Assembly: GCA_031399065.1 (NCBI GenBank)
Contig: JANNOM010000023.1
Span: 1-64,000, forward strand
From: JADCRZ01 sp031399065
Lineage (GTDB): Bacteria > Bacteroidota > Bacteroidia > Chitinophagales > Chitinophagaceae
DNA length: 64,000 bases
Direction: 5' to 3'
Both the position numbers and the translations under genes were made by a program. Of this stretch, positions 25,732 through 33,318 are shown piece after piece. Every line of letters starts with the position of its first letter. Position 1 is the first letter of the stretch. The notes under the pieces are model-generated. The model did no database searches. It was not told where the DNA came from and worked only from the letters and a program-made list of their open reading frames with translations.

Positions 25732-28116
25732 TTAAAACTGGAATCGGTATCCAAAATCAGGCTGGAAACCAATCTGATCTATTTGGTTAACCTGTCGTGT
25801 TAACCTATTGTAATCCCTTGAAAACACATTGCTGGCATTTGTAATATTTTGGAAGTCAACATAAAATTGGTGTGAACTTTTCTTTCTTTTGCTATTGAAT
25901 TTAAATCCAAATTTTAGATCTAATCTTAAATAAGCATCATATTGTTCACTATATGCGTTTGCATCATCTCTGATTTCGTAACCAACCGCTTGTGATGCCG
26001 CTAAATCAACAGGAGTGTAATATCTTCCGCCAGCAGTGGTAAATTTTGTGTTGATGCTGAAAATATTGCTTTTAGCTTTTCCTATTTTGAATTCTTTTCC
26101 GGCCAAAGCATTTATTACATATCCATTGTTGAAAGGAGAATTTCTTTCGATACCATCGCTGCCGGTATATTTACTTTCAAAAATTGAAGTGGTAAAAAGT
26201 AAATTGTATCCTTTGCTAAAGAATTTTTCCAAAGTAAGTTCTATACCTTGATTGAAGCCATCTCCAGTGCTTACCAGAGAATTTTTATCTGTCGAGAAAG
26301 TAAAATTGGCACCTTCGGTAAGAGACGAATAACCTGAGGGTGTTTTTTCTACAGCGGCTTTATCTATGGATTGGTAGTACACTTCCACTTTGGTTCTCCA
26401 TTTATCTGCGAAGCGCAGATCATAACCCAAAACATAATGAGCACTTCTCACTAAATCCAGGTCTTTATTGCTTTGAACTAAATTTCCACCAATGTTTTCA
26501 TTTAGAAACAATAATGGCGCAGCCACATTTTGATGATGTAAACCGTAACCAATATTTAACGAGCTTTTGTTATTGATCGCGTATGTTAGCGCAGTTCTTG
26601 GCTCAAAAACAAATTCTTCGTTCAAAGAAAAATATTGACCATGTAAACCGGCATTAAAGGTTAATTTTTCGGTCAGTCGAAATTGGCCCATCGCATAAGG
26701 TTGAACTATTGAGTAGGAGCCATCATTATTAATCAGATTTGCAAAATCGGGTTGCCCATCGCTGTTAGTATCATCTTGTCTATCTCTATCAGTTAAAGAA
26801 TTTTCTAATGAAAAATTCTCAAACAGCAAACCTGTTCTAAACGTGAATTTTTTGGAGATTTTAGAATTGAAAAGTGTTGAGAAAGTTATTCTGCTTTCGG
26901 TATTATCTACTTCTGTCCAGCGCACTTTAAATTCTGTCGGTGTTTCTAAATTAAAATAACGGTCTTCTTCATAAGTATTACTGGAAGTGGAACCACTGAT
27001 TACCGTTTTCAAGTATGACTTTGAACCTATGTCTATGGTATGTTTTAATCCTACAACTCCAAAATTTGATGTTACAAAGGCATCTTCGTCCCGGGTTGCA
27101 AATAAATCGTCACTAGACGGCTCTACATCTTCACCAATTAAATCGATAGCTGAATTTCCTAAAATTCCGAATACCGCCAGATTTCCCAATTTTCCTTTTC
27201 CAAAATCGACATTAAATGAAAGGTCATTATAATTAGGTTGCGAAGCTGTTCCTGCCAATCCTAAAGAACCAACAATTCCATAACGGCCAGCAGCGAGAAA
27301 TGAACCGCCTTTTTTGCCCAACGGGCCTTCTGCCATTGCTTCGGCCCCAGGAAATGCAGCTACGCCAACCGAATACTCATACTCTTTATTGTTACCTTTT
27401 CTTAACCCCAAATCAAAAACTCCTCCAATGGCATTACCGTATTCTGCTGGAAATGCCGAGGTTATAAAATCAGAATTCGCTAATAAATTGGGATTTAAAG
27501 CCGAAACCGGACTTCCTGTAGTACCTAATGTAGAAAAGTGATTCGGATTAGGAATTGGTATGCCTTCTAATCTCCACAATAATCCGGTAGGCGAATTTCC
27601 TCTAACCACAATATCATTTCTACTATCATCGGCAGTAGAAACTCCAGCAAAGTTGGAAGCCAAACGTGCCACGTCGCTTCTTCCTCCGGCATATCTGCTT
27701 ACTTCTTCCGGAGAGAATTGTCGCACTGAAACAGCTGCCAATTTATTAATAGATTTTGCTTTATTGTTACCATCGCTTACAATGACAACTTCATCAAGGG
27801 TATTAAATTTTTCTACTAAAGAAACGGAAATGATAACCTCTTTTCCAGTAGTTACATCAATATCTGGTAATGTAGAACTCTCATAACCCAAATAGCTTAC
27901 TCTAATAGTTTGCCTGCCTAAAGGAACGTTTAACAATTCGAAATTCCCTTTTTCATCCGTGATAGCACCTTTACTTGAGTCACTTACTAATTCAATTGCA
28001 GCACCTGAAATACTTTTTTCAGACTGTTTATCTGTTATGGTCCCTCGAATTACACCAGTCTGTGCAAAAGAACCTACACTCAATAATAATGAGAATAAAA
28101 ATAATAGTTTTTTCAT
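25732..28116 (-). CDS. TonB-dependent receptor with carboxypeptidase-like N-terminal domain
   Basis: The 794-residue outer-membrane receptor has a signal peptide (to SFAQ, about residue 19), a carboxypeptidase-like regulatory domain (GTITDKQSEKSISGAAIELV), a plug (DVARLASNFAGVSTADD, DIVVRGNSPTGLLWRLEGI) and a beta-barrel ending in FGYRFQF with terminal Phe. It is not a SusC type and has no SusD partner; the ligand is unknown. The gene is clearly AT-richer than its surroundings: bases 26041-26100 contain 16 G/C of 60 against 35 of 60 at 23581-23640. Together with flanking near-repeats this suggests transfer from a low-GC Bacteroidota relative. Confidence 0.88.
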   Translation of the reverse strand: MKKLLFLFSLLLSVGSFAQTGVIRGTITDKQSEKSISGAAIELVSDSSKGAITDEKGNFELLNVPLGRQTIRVSYLGYESSTLPDIDVTTGKEVIISVSLVEKFNTLDEVVIVSDGNNKAKSINKLAAVSVRQFSPEEVSRYAGGRSDVARLASNFAGVSTADDSRNDIVVRGNSPTGLLWRLEGIPIPNPNHFSTLGTTGSPVSALNPNLLANSDFITSAFPAEYGNAIGGVFDLGLRKGNNKEYEYSVGVAAFPGAEAMAEGPLGKKGGSFLAAGRYGIVGSLGLAGTASQPNYNDLSFNVDFGKGKLGNLAVFGILGNSAIDLIGEDVEPSSDDLFATRDEDAFVTSNFGVVGLKHTIDIGSKSYLKTVISGSTSSNTYEEDRYFNLETPTEFKVRWTEVDNTESRITFSTLFNSKISKKFTFRTGLLFENFSLENSLTDRDRQDDTNSDGQPDFANLINNDGSYSIVQPYAMGQFRLTEKLTFNAGLHGQYFSLNEEFVFEPRTALTYAINNKSSLNIGYGLHHQNVAAPLLFLNENIGGNLVQSNKDLDLVRSAHYVLGYDLRFADKWRTKVEVYYQSIDKAAVEKTPSGYSSLTEGANFTFSTDKNSLVSTGDGFNQGIELTLEKFFSKGYNLLFTTSIFESKYTGSDGIERNSPFNNGYVINALAGKEFKIGKAKSNIFSINTKFTTAGGRYYTPVDLAASQAVGYEIRDDANAYSEQYDAYLRLDLKFGFKFNSKRKKSSHQFYVDFQNITNASNVFSRDYNRLTRQVNQIDQIGFQPDFGYRFQF

Positions 28117-28316
28117 TTTTCTTTATTTTTCTTTGAAACGTTGTTAAATGCAATATTGCATTCTTGCAGTACAATAGGTTGAGGTAAACCTTCTAGAATA
28201 AAAGATTTACCTATTTGTTTTTGAATAGATTTTTCTGAGGTTGTTTGTGCGTTTGCCATTTGCAAAATGAACAAACTGGTAATTGTTGTTGTAATGAGTT
28301 TTAAAATTTTTATCAT
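28113..28316 (-). CDS. Small exported protein coupled to the receptor
   Basis: A 67-residue protein with a signal peptide (MIKILKLITTTI start, ending MANAQ). Its TGA overlaps the ATG of the TonB-dependent receptor (28113-28116), so translation is coupled. It shares the AT-rich composition of the receptor and must have arrived with it. The mature part is about 43 residues, with a central LEGLPQPIVLQEC and a lysine-rich tail. No family is recognised; it may assist the receptor or simply provide a leader. Confidence 0.6.
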   Translation of the reverse strand: MIKILKLITTTITSLFILQMANAQTTSEKSIQKQIGKSFILEGLPQPIVLQECNIAFNNVSKKNKEK

Positions 28317-28334
28317 ATCGTTAATTTTAAATAT

Positions 28335-28430
28335 TTAATTTAACTTTTCGCAATGCCGATAGCTACGTGTCGCACTGGTGATCACCTTTAAGCCAATCGA
28401 CTTGGCCATCTGAAAAAAAAGTGCCGACAT
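28335..28430 (-). pseudogene. Relic of a medium-chain dehydrogenase/quinone reductase
   Basis: A 31-codon frame on the minus strand reads FFQMAKSIGLKVITSATRS and then HCEKL. This resembles the coenzyme-binding strand of zinc-type alcohol dehydrogenase/quinone reductase proteins, where QxAKxxGLxVI is followed by a basic residue and a helix ending in LGAD. Nothing else of such a gene is present. It sits between the AT-rich insert and the receptor stump. The match is short, so the call is tentative. Confidence 0.3.
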
Positions 28431-28435
28431 TCTAT
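28423..28435. repeat. Right copy of the 13-base near-direct repeat
   Basis: GCCGACATTCTAT differs from the copy at 25598-25610 by one base. The stop codon of the truncated receptor (28432-28434) lies within this copy. Confidence 0.4.
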
Positions 28436-28791
28436 TTGACGGTAACCTCTCCAAGTTCAGATACACGCTGCTCCATTGATGCATCCAGTATCACTTCTTT
28501 CCTGGATGTAACTAGCACTTCCGGAATGATAATGGGCTTATAACCGTTATAAGTGATCACCACCTTTTGACGGCCGATAGGAACGTTTTTAAACACAAAC
28601 ATTCCTTCGGCATTGGAAGTAGCTCCATTATTGACGCCTGTAAGGGTGATGGTAGCACCTGCGAGCGGCTTTTTGGAGGCTTCGTCTGTAACAATACCCT
28701 TTAAAACCTGCGTGAGTTCCTGTGCCTTAGATGTAAAGGCAGTTAAGGTAAGTAGCAGGACGACTGCCGGGTGAATGATGATGTGTCTCAT
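28432..28791 (-). pseudogene. Truncated TonB-dependent receptor, N-terminal stump
   Basis: The 119-residue frame encodes a signal peptide (to SKAQE) and a complete carboxypeptidase-like regulatory domain (GIVTDEASKKPLAGATITL, VPIGRQKVVITYNGYKP). It stops after ELGEVTVK, exactly where a receptor plug would begin. In related receptors the family length is several hundred residues, so plug and barrel are missing. The break coincides with the 13-base repeat at 28423-28435. It may still be expressed as a small periplasmic domain; the start at ATG 28791 and the signal peptide are intact. Confidence 0.65.
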
Positions 28792-28842
28792 GTCATTTGA
28801 TTTAATAAGCCTGCAAAATAGAGCCTGTAGATAGATGCAACA

Positions 28843-28932
28843 CTTGACCTAAGTTAAGAAGAAGGGTCTTAAGCAATTACCTAACATAGGTTAAGAAAAC
28901 ACCTGATGGCACTATTCTTAACCTATGTTAAG
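28843..28932. promoter_or_regulatory. Three 16-base dyads at 37-base spacing
   Basis: Three dyads of the form CTTAAC-N4-GTTAAG lie at 28843-28858 (CTTGAC/GTTAAG), 28880-28895 (CCTAAC/GTTAAG) and 28917-28932 (perfect). Their starts are exactly 37 bases apart, while the bases between them are unrelated. The half-site spacing matches operators of the Fnr class (TTGAT-N4-ATCAA). They stand between the receptor stump and the NAD(P)-binding gene, which diverge. A Crp/Fnr gene follows at 29746. Confidence 0.7.
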
Positions 28933-29013
28933 CATGATAGATAGCGAATAAATGACTTTTGTAGCACATCACCCATCGGTTCAACAACAAGGCGTTAATT
29001 TAAATTTATCAAG

Positions 29014-29655
29014 ATGAATATTTTAGTTTTCGGAGCGGAAAACAAAATCGGGAAACACCTGATTAAACAAGCCATACAGCAGGGACATTATGTTACGGCT
29101 TTTTTGCCTTCCCAATATTTGCCCGATATCGTTCCCTTCCCTAATCTAAGTGTACATGCAGGCGATACATTAAACTACGAGGCAGTGGAAGAAGCCATGC
29201 AGGGACAGGAAATAGTGATTGAAGCCTTGATGCAGGAATCTCCCCGGTCTGTCGCCCTAATAACAGAAAGCACTTTTAACATCATTAAAGCCATGCGTGT
29301 CAATAAGGTAAAACGGATCGTAATGCTTTCCCAGGTGGGGGCTGCAGATAGTCTTCGCCAGGGACCTTTCTTTTACCGGCTAGGTATGTATTTCAGTGCA
29401 AAAAGTAAATCTGTTCTGCCAGATAAAACGATCCGCGAAGCGTATGTGCAAAAAAGCGGTCTGGAATGGACCATCGTACGCTCGGTCAATATAACGAATA
29501 GCAAGAAATTTAAAAAGGAGCTCGATGTAAGTACTTCGCCGGCTATTTCTCTCCGGAAGGCTTCTGTTGCAGGATCTAGCCTGGTTTGGTTCCTTCTCAA
29601 TACGGCTATACATAATAACTATATTAACCGGATTATCGGTATCTCGGACAAATAG
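29014..29655 (+). CDS. NAD(P)-binding (NmrA/atypical SDR) protein
   Basis: The 213-residue protein begins MNILVFGAENKIGKHLIKQA, a Rossmann GxxxxxG nucleotide loop of the atypical short-chain dehydrogenase kind, and continues with VVEAL-type and VKRIVMLSQVGA strands. No classical YxxxK pair is obvious, as in NmrA-like sensors and flavin reductase-like proteins. Function could be redox sensing or reduction of small quinones. It lies downstream of three dyad operators and 90 bases upstream of the Crp/Fnr gene, so joint regulation is likely. Confidence 0.75.
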   Translation: MNILVFGAENKIGKHLIKQAIQQGHYVTAFLPSQYLPDIVPFPNLSVHAGDTLNYEAVEEAMQGQEIVIEALMQESPRSVALITESTFNIIKAMRVNKVKRIVMLSQVGAADSLRQGPFFYRLGMYFSAKSKSVLPDKTIREAYVQKSGLEWTIVRSVNITNSKKFKKELDVSTSPAISLRKASVAGSSLVWFLLNTAIHNNYINRIIGISDK

Positions 29656-29715
29656 TGTTTACAAACTATAATCATTTGTGAAAGAAATTAAAAAACAATC
29701 ATTGTGATTTATTTT

Positions 29716-29737
29716 TAAGTATTTTACAACATACTTA
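29716..29737. promoter_or_regulatory. Dyad just upstream of the Crp/Fnr gene
   Basis: TAAGTAT at 29716-29722 and ATACTTA at 29731-29737 form a 7-base inverted repeat with an 8-base spacer. It ends eight bases before the start codon at 29746. It differs from the CTTAAC dyads upstream. A repressor or autoregulatory site is possible. Confidence 0.35.
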
Positions 29738-29745
29738 TATAATGT

Positions 29746-30324
29746 ATGATTGACCCTACTTTCAAAAGTTTTGTATCAAGGATATATCCTTTGAACGATG
29801 AAGAAGTGACGGCATTACAGCGTTGTTTTAAACCAAAACAAATCGATAAAAAAGCCTATATATTGGTAGAGGGTGAGATTACCAGGCAACTTTTTTTCAT
29901 TAAGTCGGGGGTTTACCGTGGGTTTTACATTAAAGATATCGATGAAATAACGCTTAGTTTTTATTTCGGACCTACATTTTACGCGGATATCGTTTCTATA
30001 CATGATCAGGTCCCTACAAAGCACAATGTGCAGGCTGTAGAAGCGGGAGAGGTCTGGTACGGGGATATTCGGGAAATAGAAGCCCTGGGCCAGGAGTATC
30101 CTTCGATGCTGCGTTTGTTTATACGGTTCTATGAAAATATTTACACTTTCGTCCAAAAAAGGAATTTGTCCTTTATTTTTGATTCAGCGGAAGAACGTTA
30201 CCTGAAGCTACTTAACGAACGTCCTAAAGTAATCAGCCAGATGCCACTCGCTCATATTGCCTCTTACCTTGGCATTAAACCGGAATCTCTTAGCCGGATC
30301 AGGAAAAAGATTGCCGGTCAATAA
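29746..30324 (+). CDS. Crp/Fnr-family transcriptional regulator
   Basis: A 192-residue regulator with an N-terminal cyclic-nucleotide-binding-like beta-roll (residues about 20-110) and a C-terminal winged helix. The recognition helix reads KPESLSRIRKKI, preserving the Glu-x-x-Ser-Arg pattern with which Fnr reads TTGA half-sites. No Cys cluster for an Fe-S centre is present, so it is not an oxygen sensor of the Fnr type; the effector is unknown. Nearby dyads at 28843-28932 have Fnr geometry and are candidate targets. Confidence 0.85.
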   Translation: MIDPTFKSFVSRIYPLNDEEVTALQRCFKPKQIDKKAYILVEGEITRQLFFIKSGVYRGFYIKDIDEITLSFYFGPTFYADIVSIHDQVPTKHNVQAVEAGEVWYGDIREIEALGQEYPSMLRLFIRFYENIYTFVQKRNLSFIFDSAEERYLKLLNERPKVISQMPLAHIASYLGIKPESLSRIRKKIAGQ

Positions 30325-30438
30325 TCTACTAATCGTTCACAGTAAATGAATTGTGCAGTCCTGAGGATGTTATTAGTTTGTTATACAAGGCGAAGGATAT
30401 CAAAAATTAATAATATTACAGCTTGATTCTGAGTTGAG

Positions 30439-30471
30439 ATATCCCCGGGATATTCCCGGAATATTCCTGGG
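30439..30471. repeat. Three tandem 11-base repeats
   Basis: ATATCCCCGGG, ATATTCCCGGA and ATATTCCTGGG follow each other without gap. Each differs from ATATTCCCGGG by one base. The array is in the non-coding stretch between the Crp/Fnr gene and the transposase fragment; no function is apparent. Confidence 0.6.
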
Positions 30472-30531
30472 TTATGAGTAAATGGAAGCTATTCGGCGCA
30501 CAAGGCCAGACTACTTACGGGGGGCATGACA

Positions 30532-30834
30532 TCATCCGGTAAGGTGCGGGAACATTGCTGGGTATTTCTTATTTATTTTACTCCGCAACAGATTTTCCCA
30601 ATCGACACCCAATGCCTCCATCAGGCAAGACAGGATTATTATCTCCAGATCAGCCATTACAGGCTTTTGGGGATAAAATTGGAGATTACCTCTTGTATCA
30701 GCTTCGTCTTCAAAGAACTCTTTGCATATCCGGTAAAATCTACCGAAATTCGTTTTGATGGGGTGCATCCTGTTTGGGAAAGTTTGGCAACTAACTAGAA
30801 CAACCGCACAACATCTTTTTATTTTATGTGTCAC
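30532..30834 (-). pseudogene. Transposase fragment (IS982-like N-terminal part)
   Basis: A 100-codon frame, most likely read from Met23 (30768), contains FGRFYRICKEFFEDEADTR, then QKPVMADLEIIILSCLMEAL and KINKKYPAMFPHL. This is the N-terminal helical part of a DDE transposase of the kind found in IS982-like elements of Bacteroidota. A full transposase would be near 300 residues; the DDE domain is missing and no terminal inverted repeats are visible. It is an insertion-sequence relic lying 44 bases from cobT. Confidence 0.5.
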
Positions 30835-30877
30835 CTATTATCTGCACATTTGTTAATAGCACAACCCGTTATATACT

Positions 30878-31924
30878 ATGCAAATTACCGTTACCCCTTT
30901 AGAGGAAGAACTACACTGTAAGATCGACTTTAAAACCAAACCACCCGGTTCACTGGGTCTATTGGAAAGTATAGCTTTACAAGCAGGGCGCATTCAGAAC
31001 ACACTATCGCCGCAGATTACAGCTCCACATATACTGATATTTGCCGCCGATCATGGAATAGCGGCTACCGGGCTGGTAAATCCCTACCCGCAAAGCGTAA
31101 CCGCCCAGATGGTACTGAATTTTATCAGTGGCGGTGCAGCTATCAATGTGTTTTGCAGACAGCATAAAATCGATCTTACGATCATAGACAGCGGTGTAAA
31201 TCATGATTTCGGAAATACACATACTTTCCCTCAATTTATAGATGCCAAAATATCCTTCGGAACTCAAAACTACCTTTACGGTAATGCCATGACGGAAGAC
31301 GAGGTGATGATTGCCGTTGCTAAAGGCAGGGATATCGTTAAGCGGCTCGCAGCATCCGGGTGTAACACGGTTGGATTTGGAGAAATGGGCATAGGCAACA
31401 CATCATCGGCATCTCTCATCATGACCAGCCTGTTGCAAATACCGGTAGAAGACTGCACCGGGAGAGGAACAGGTACGACAGATGAACAGTTGCAGTTAAA
31501 GATAGAGACGTTGAAAAAAACATATCAATTCCACCGGCTTGATTTAATAGACGGCAATGCCATTCTCCTCTTATCCAAAATAGGAGGATTAGAAATAGCC
31601 ATGATGACCGGTGCTTACCTGGAAGCAGCTACGCAGGGAATGATAATAATGGTAGATGGATTTATTTCGACCGCGGCCCTATTAATAGCTCATAATATGA
31701 ATAAAAATGTATTAGCCAATTGCATATTCGCCCACACGAGCGGCGAAAAAGGCCATAAAGTGATGCTGAACCACCTGAATGCAAAACCATTACTGCAACT
31801 GGGTCTGAGGCTGGGTGAGGGCACCGGTGCGGCATTGGCCATTCCCCTGGTACAATCCGCTGTTAATTTTTTAAATGATATGGCCAGTTTCGAAAGTGCC
31901 GGGGTAAGTAATAAAGAAGCATGA
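30878..31924 (+). CDS. cobT: Nicotinate-nucleotide-dimethylbenzimidazole phosphoribosyltransferase
   Basis: The 348-residue enzyme matches CobT along its length: KTKPPGSLGLLE near the N-terminus, IFAADHGIAATG, and FGEMGIGNTSSAS in the active-site region. It activates the lower ligand base by transfer to ribose phosphate in the nucleotide-loop assembly of cobalamin. It is followed by cobS with a four-base overlap. A cobU gene for the cobinamide kinase step is not seen in the window; a transposase relic lies directly upstream. No cobalamin riboswitch fits into the 43-base leader visible here. Confidence 0.94.
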   Translation: MQITVTPLEEELHCKIDFKTKPPGSLGLLESIALQAGRIQNTLSPQITAPHILIFAADHGIAATGLVNPYPQSVTAQMVLNFISGGAAINVFCRQHKIDLTIIDSGVNHDFGNTHTFPQFIDAKISFGTQNYLYGNAMTEDEVMIAVAKGRDIVKRLAASGCNTVGFGEMGIGNTSSASLIMTSLLQIPVEDCTGRGTGTTDEQLQLKIETLKKTYQFHRLDLIDGNAILLLSKIGGLEIAMMTGAYLEAATQGMIIMVDGFISTAALLIAHNMNKNVLANCIFAHTSGEKGHKVMLNHLNAKPLLQLGLRLGEGTGAALAIPLVQSAVNFLNDMASFESAGVSNKEA

Positions 31925-32682
31925 AAAAAGAGGTACAGTTATTTTTAACGGCCATTATGTTTTATACGCGCATTCCCGTACCACGCTGGGTGAATCATGA
32001 CCCGGATTATTTAAACCAGGCGACCAAATATTTTCCTTTAATGGGATGGATCACGGGCGGTATGGCTGCGTTGATTTTTGTAATTGCTTCCATCCTTTTT
32101 ACACCCCCGGTAGCCATCCTTTTATCGATGGCTTCTTCTGTATTAATAACAGGTGCTTTTCACGAAGATGGATTCGCAGACGTATGCGATGGATTTGGCG
32201 GAGGCTGGACAAAGGAAAAAATCCTTGACATCATGAAAGACAGTCGGGTAGGTGCTTATGGAGTTATCGGCACCATCCTGATACTGCTCACAAAATTCCA
32301 CCTGCTGCTTTCTCTTCCTATCGCTTCAGTGCCGGCCGTTCTTATAGCAGCACATGCTTTATCGCGCTGGACGGCTTGTAGCTTTATACTTACGCACGAT
32401 TATGTAAGAGAGAACGAAGACAGTAAAGCCAAACCGGTTGCCAAACAATTTACCGTTCCGCATTTTTTGATAGCTTCCTTTTTCGGTATCATACCGTTAT
32501 TGCTTTTTCAAAACAAAATAGCCTTCCTGCTGATCGTTCCTGCTTATCTGATGAAATCTTATCTGGGATGGTATTTTAAAAAATGGATCGGCGGTTACAC
32601 AGGCGACTGCCTGGGAGCCACTCAGCAGCTTTGCGAAATCGTTATTTATCTTACAGCACTCGCTCTATGGAAATTTATTTAG
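31921..32682 (+). CDS. cobS: Adenosylcobinamide-GDP ribazoletransferase CobS
   Basis: The 253-residue membrane protein has the CobS signature GAFHEDGFADVCDGFGGG, with its Asp residues for Mg2+, followed by ILDIMKDSRVGAYG. It has six or so hydrophobic segments. It joins alpha-ribazole (phosphate) to adenosylcobinamide-GDP to finish the cobamide. The gene overlaps cobT by four bases and the phosphatase gene by 16 bases, making a tight operon. Confidence 0.94.
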   Translation: MKKEVQLFLTAIMFYTRIPVPRWVNHDPDYLNQATKYFPLMGWITGGMAALIFVIASILFTPPVAILLSMASSVLITGAFHEDGFADVCDGFGGGWTKEKILDIMKDSRVGAYGVIGTILILLTKFHLLLSLPIASVPAVLIAAHALSRWTACSFILTHDYVRENEDSKAKPVAKQFTVPHFLIASFFGIIPLLLFQNKIAFLLIVPAYLMKSYLGWYFKKWIGGYTGDCLGATQQLCEIVIYLTALALWKFI

Positions 32683-33209
32683 TCCGTCATACCAGGCCCC
32701 TGATCGGCGAGGGAATATGCTACGGGCAAACGGATGTCGATGTAGACATGGAAAGCTATGAACAGACTGCGATTCAGATCCTAAACATATTGCCGGAAAA
32801 AGCAGCTGTCATTTACAGCAGCCCGTTAATCCGGTGCAGTAAGCTCGCTCAATATATGCAAAAGAAAAAATACCCTGCGGTAAATATCGTTTACAGCCAT
32901 TTGCTAAAAGAAATGGATTTCGGGGATTGGGAAAATAAAAAATGGGATGATATTCACCGGCAAGACCTTCATAAGTGGATGAATGATTTTGTAGACACAC
33001 AAGTACCCGGAGGAGAAAGCTTTATTGAGCTTCATGCACGCACACAAGTTTTTTTGCAGGAAATAACACATCTCAATTTCCCTTTTTTAATTATAGTAAC
33101 ACATGCAGGCGTTATCCGTTCCATTTTAAGTCATACAAGATCGACTTCACTTAAGGATGCTTTTACCATTGATTGTACTTATGGAAGCGTCATTAAAACG
33201 TTGATTTAA
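32667..33209 (+). CDS. cobC: Alpha-ribazole phosphatase-like histidine phosphatase
   Basis: From ATG 32667 the protein is 180 residues of the histidine phosphatase fold. The active-site motif LVRHTRP contains the phosphorylated His, and MDFGDWE and VTHAGVIRSIL are typical. In this operon position it is expected to remove the 5'-phosphate from alpha-ribazole phosphate or adenosylcobalamin phosphate. Upstream in-frame start 32583 lies inside cobS and would add a basic tail without homology. It is the last gene of the cobTSC group. Confidence 0.87.
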   Translation: MEIYLVRHTRPLIGEGICYGQTDVDVDMESYEQTAIQILNILPEKAAVIYSSPLIRCSKLAQYMQKKKYPAVNIVYSHLLKEMDFGDWENKKWDDIHRQDLHKWMNDFVDTQVPGGESFIELHARTQVFLQEITHLNFPFLIIVTHAGVIRSILSHTRSTSLKDAFTIDCTYGSVIKTLI

Positions 33210-33301
33210 CGACTCGCCCATGTTAACAGATTTTTAAATCACCAATGTTGATATTTTGCTATTTCATAGTAAAGTAACTTACCGCCTGCAAGGACTATAC
33301 A

Positions 33302-33315
33302 TTAACTACTGTTAA
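33302..33315. promoter_or_regulatory. TTAAC-N4-GTTAA dyad before the DUF2142 gene
   Basis: TTAAC-TACT-GTTAA ends four bases before the ATG at 33319. It has the same core as the three dyads at 28843-28932. Position between promoter and start codon would suit a repressor. Chance occurrence is possible. Confidence 0.3.
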
Positions 33316-33318
33316 CGG

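Noticed and set aside
28843..28932. Evenly spaced repeats considered as a CRISPR or iteron array
   Set aside because: The repeat unit is a 16-base palindrome with imperfect copies, only three copies, no cas or rep gene nearby; an operator cluster fits better.
30835..30877. Possible cobalamin riboswitch before cobT
   Set aside because: Only 43 bases separate the transposase relic from cobT and no B12-box-like sequence is visible.
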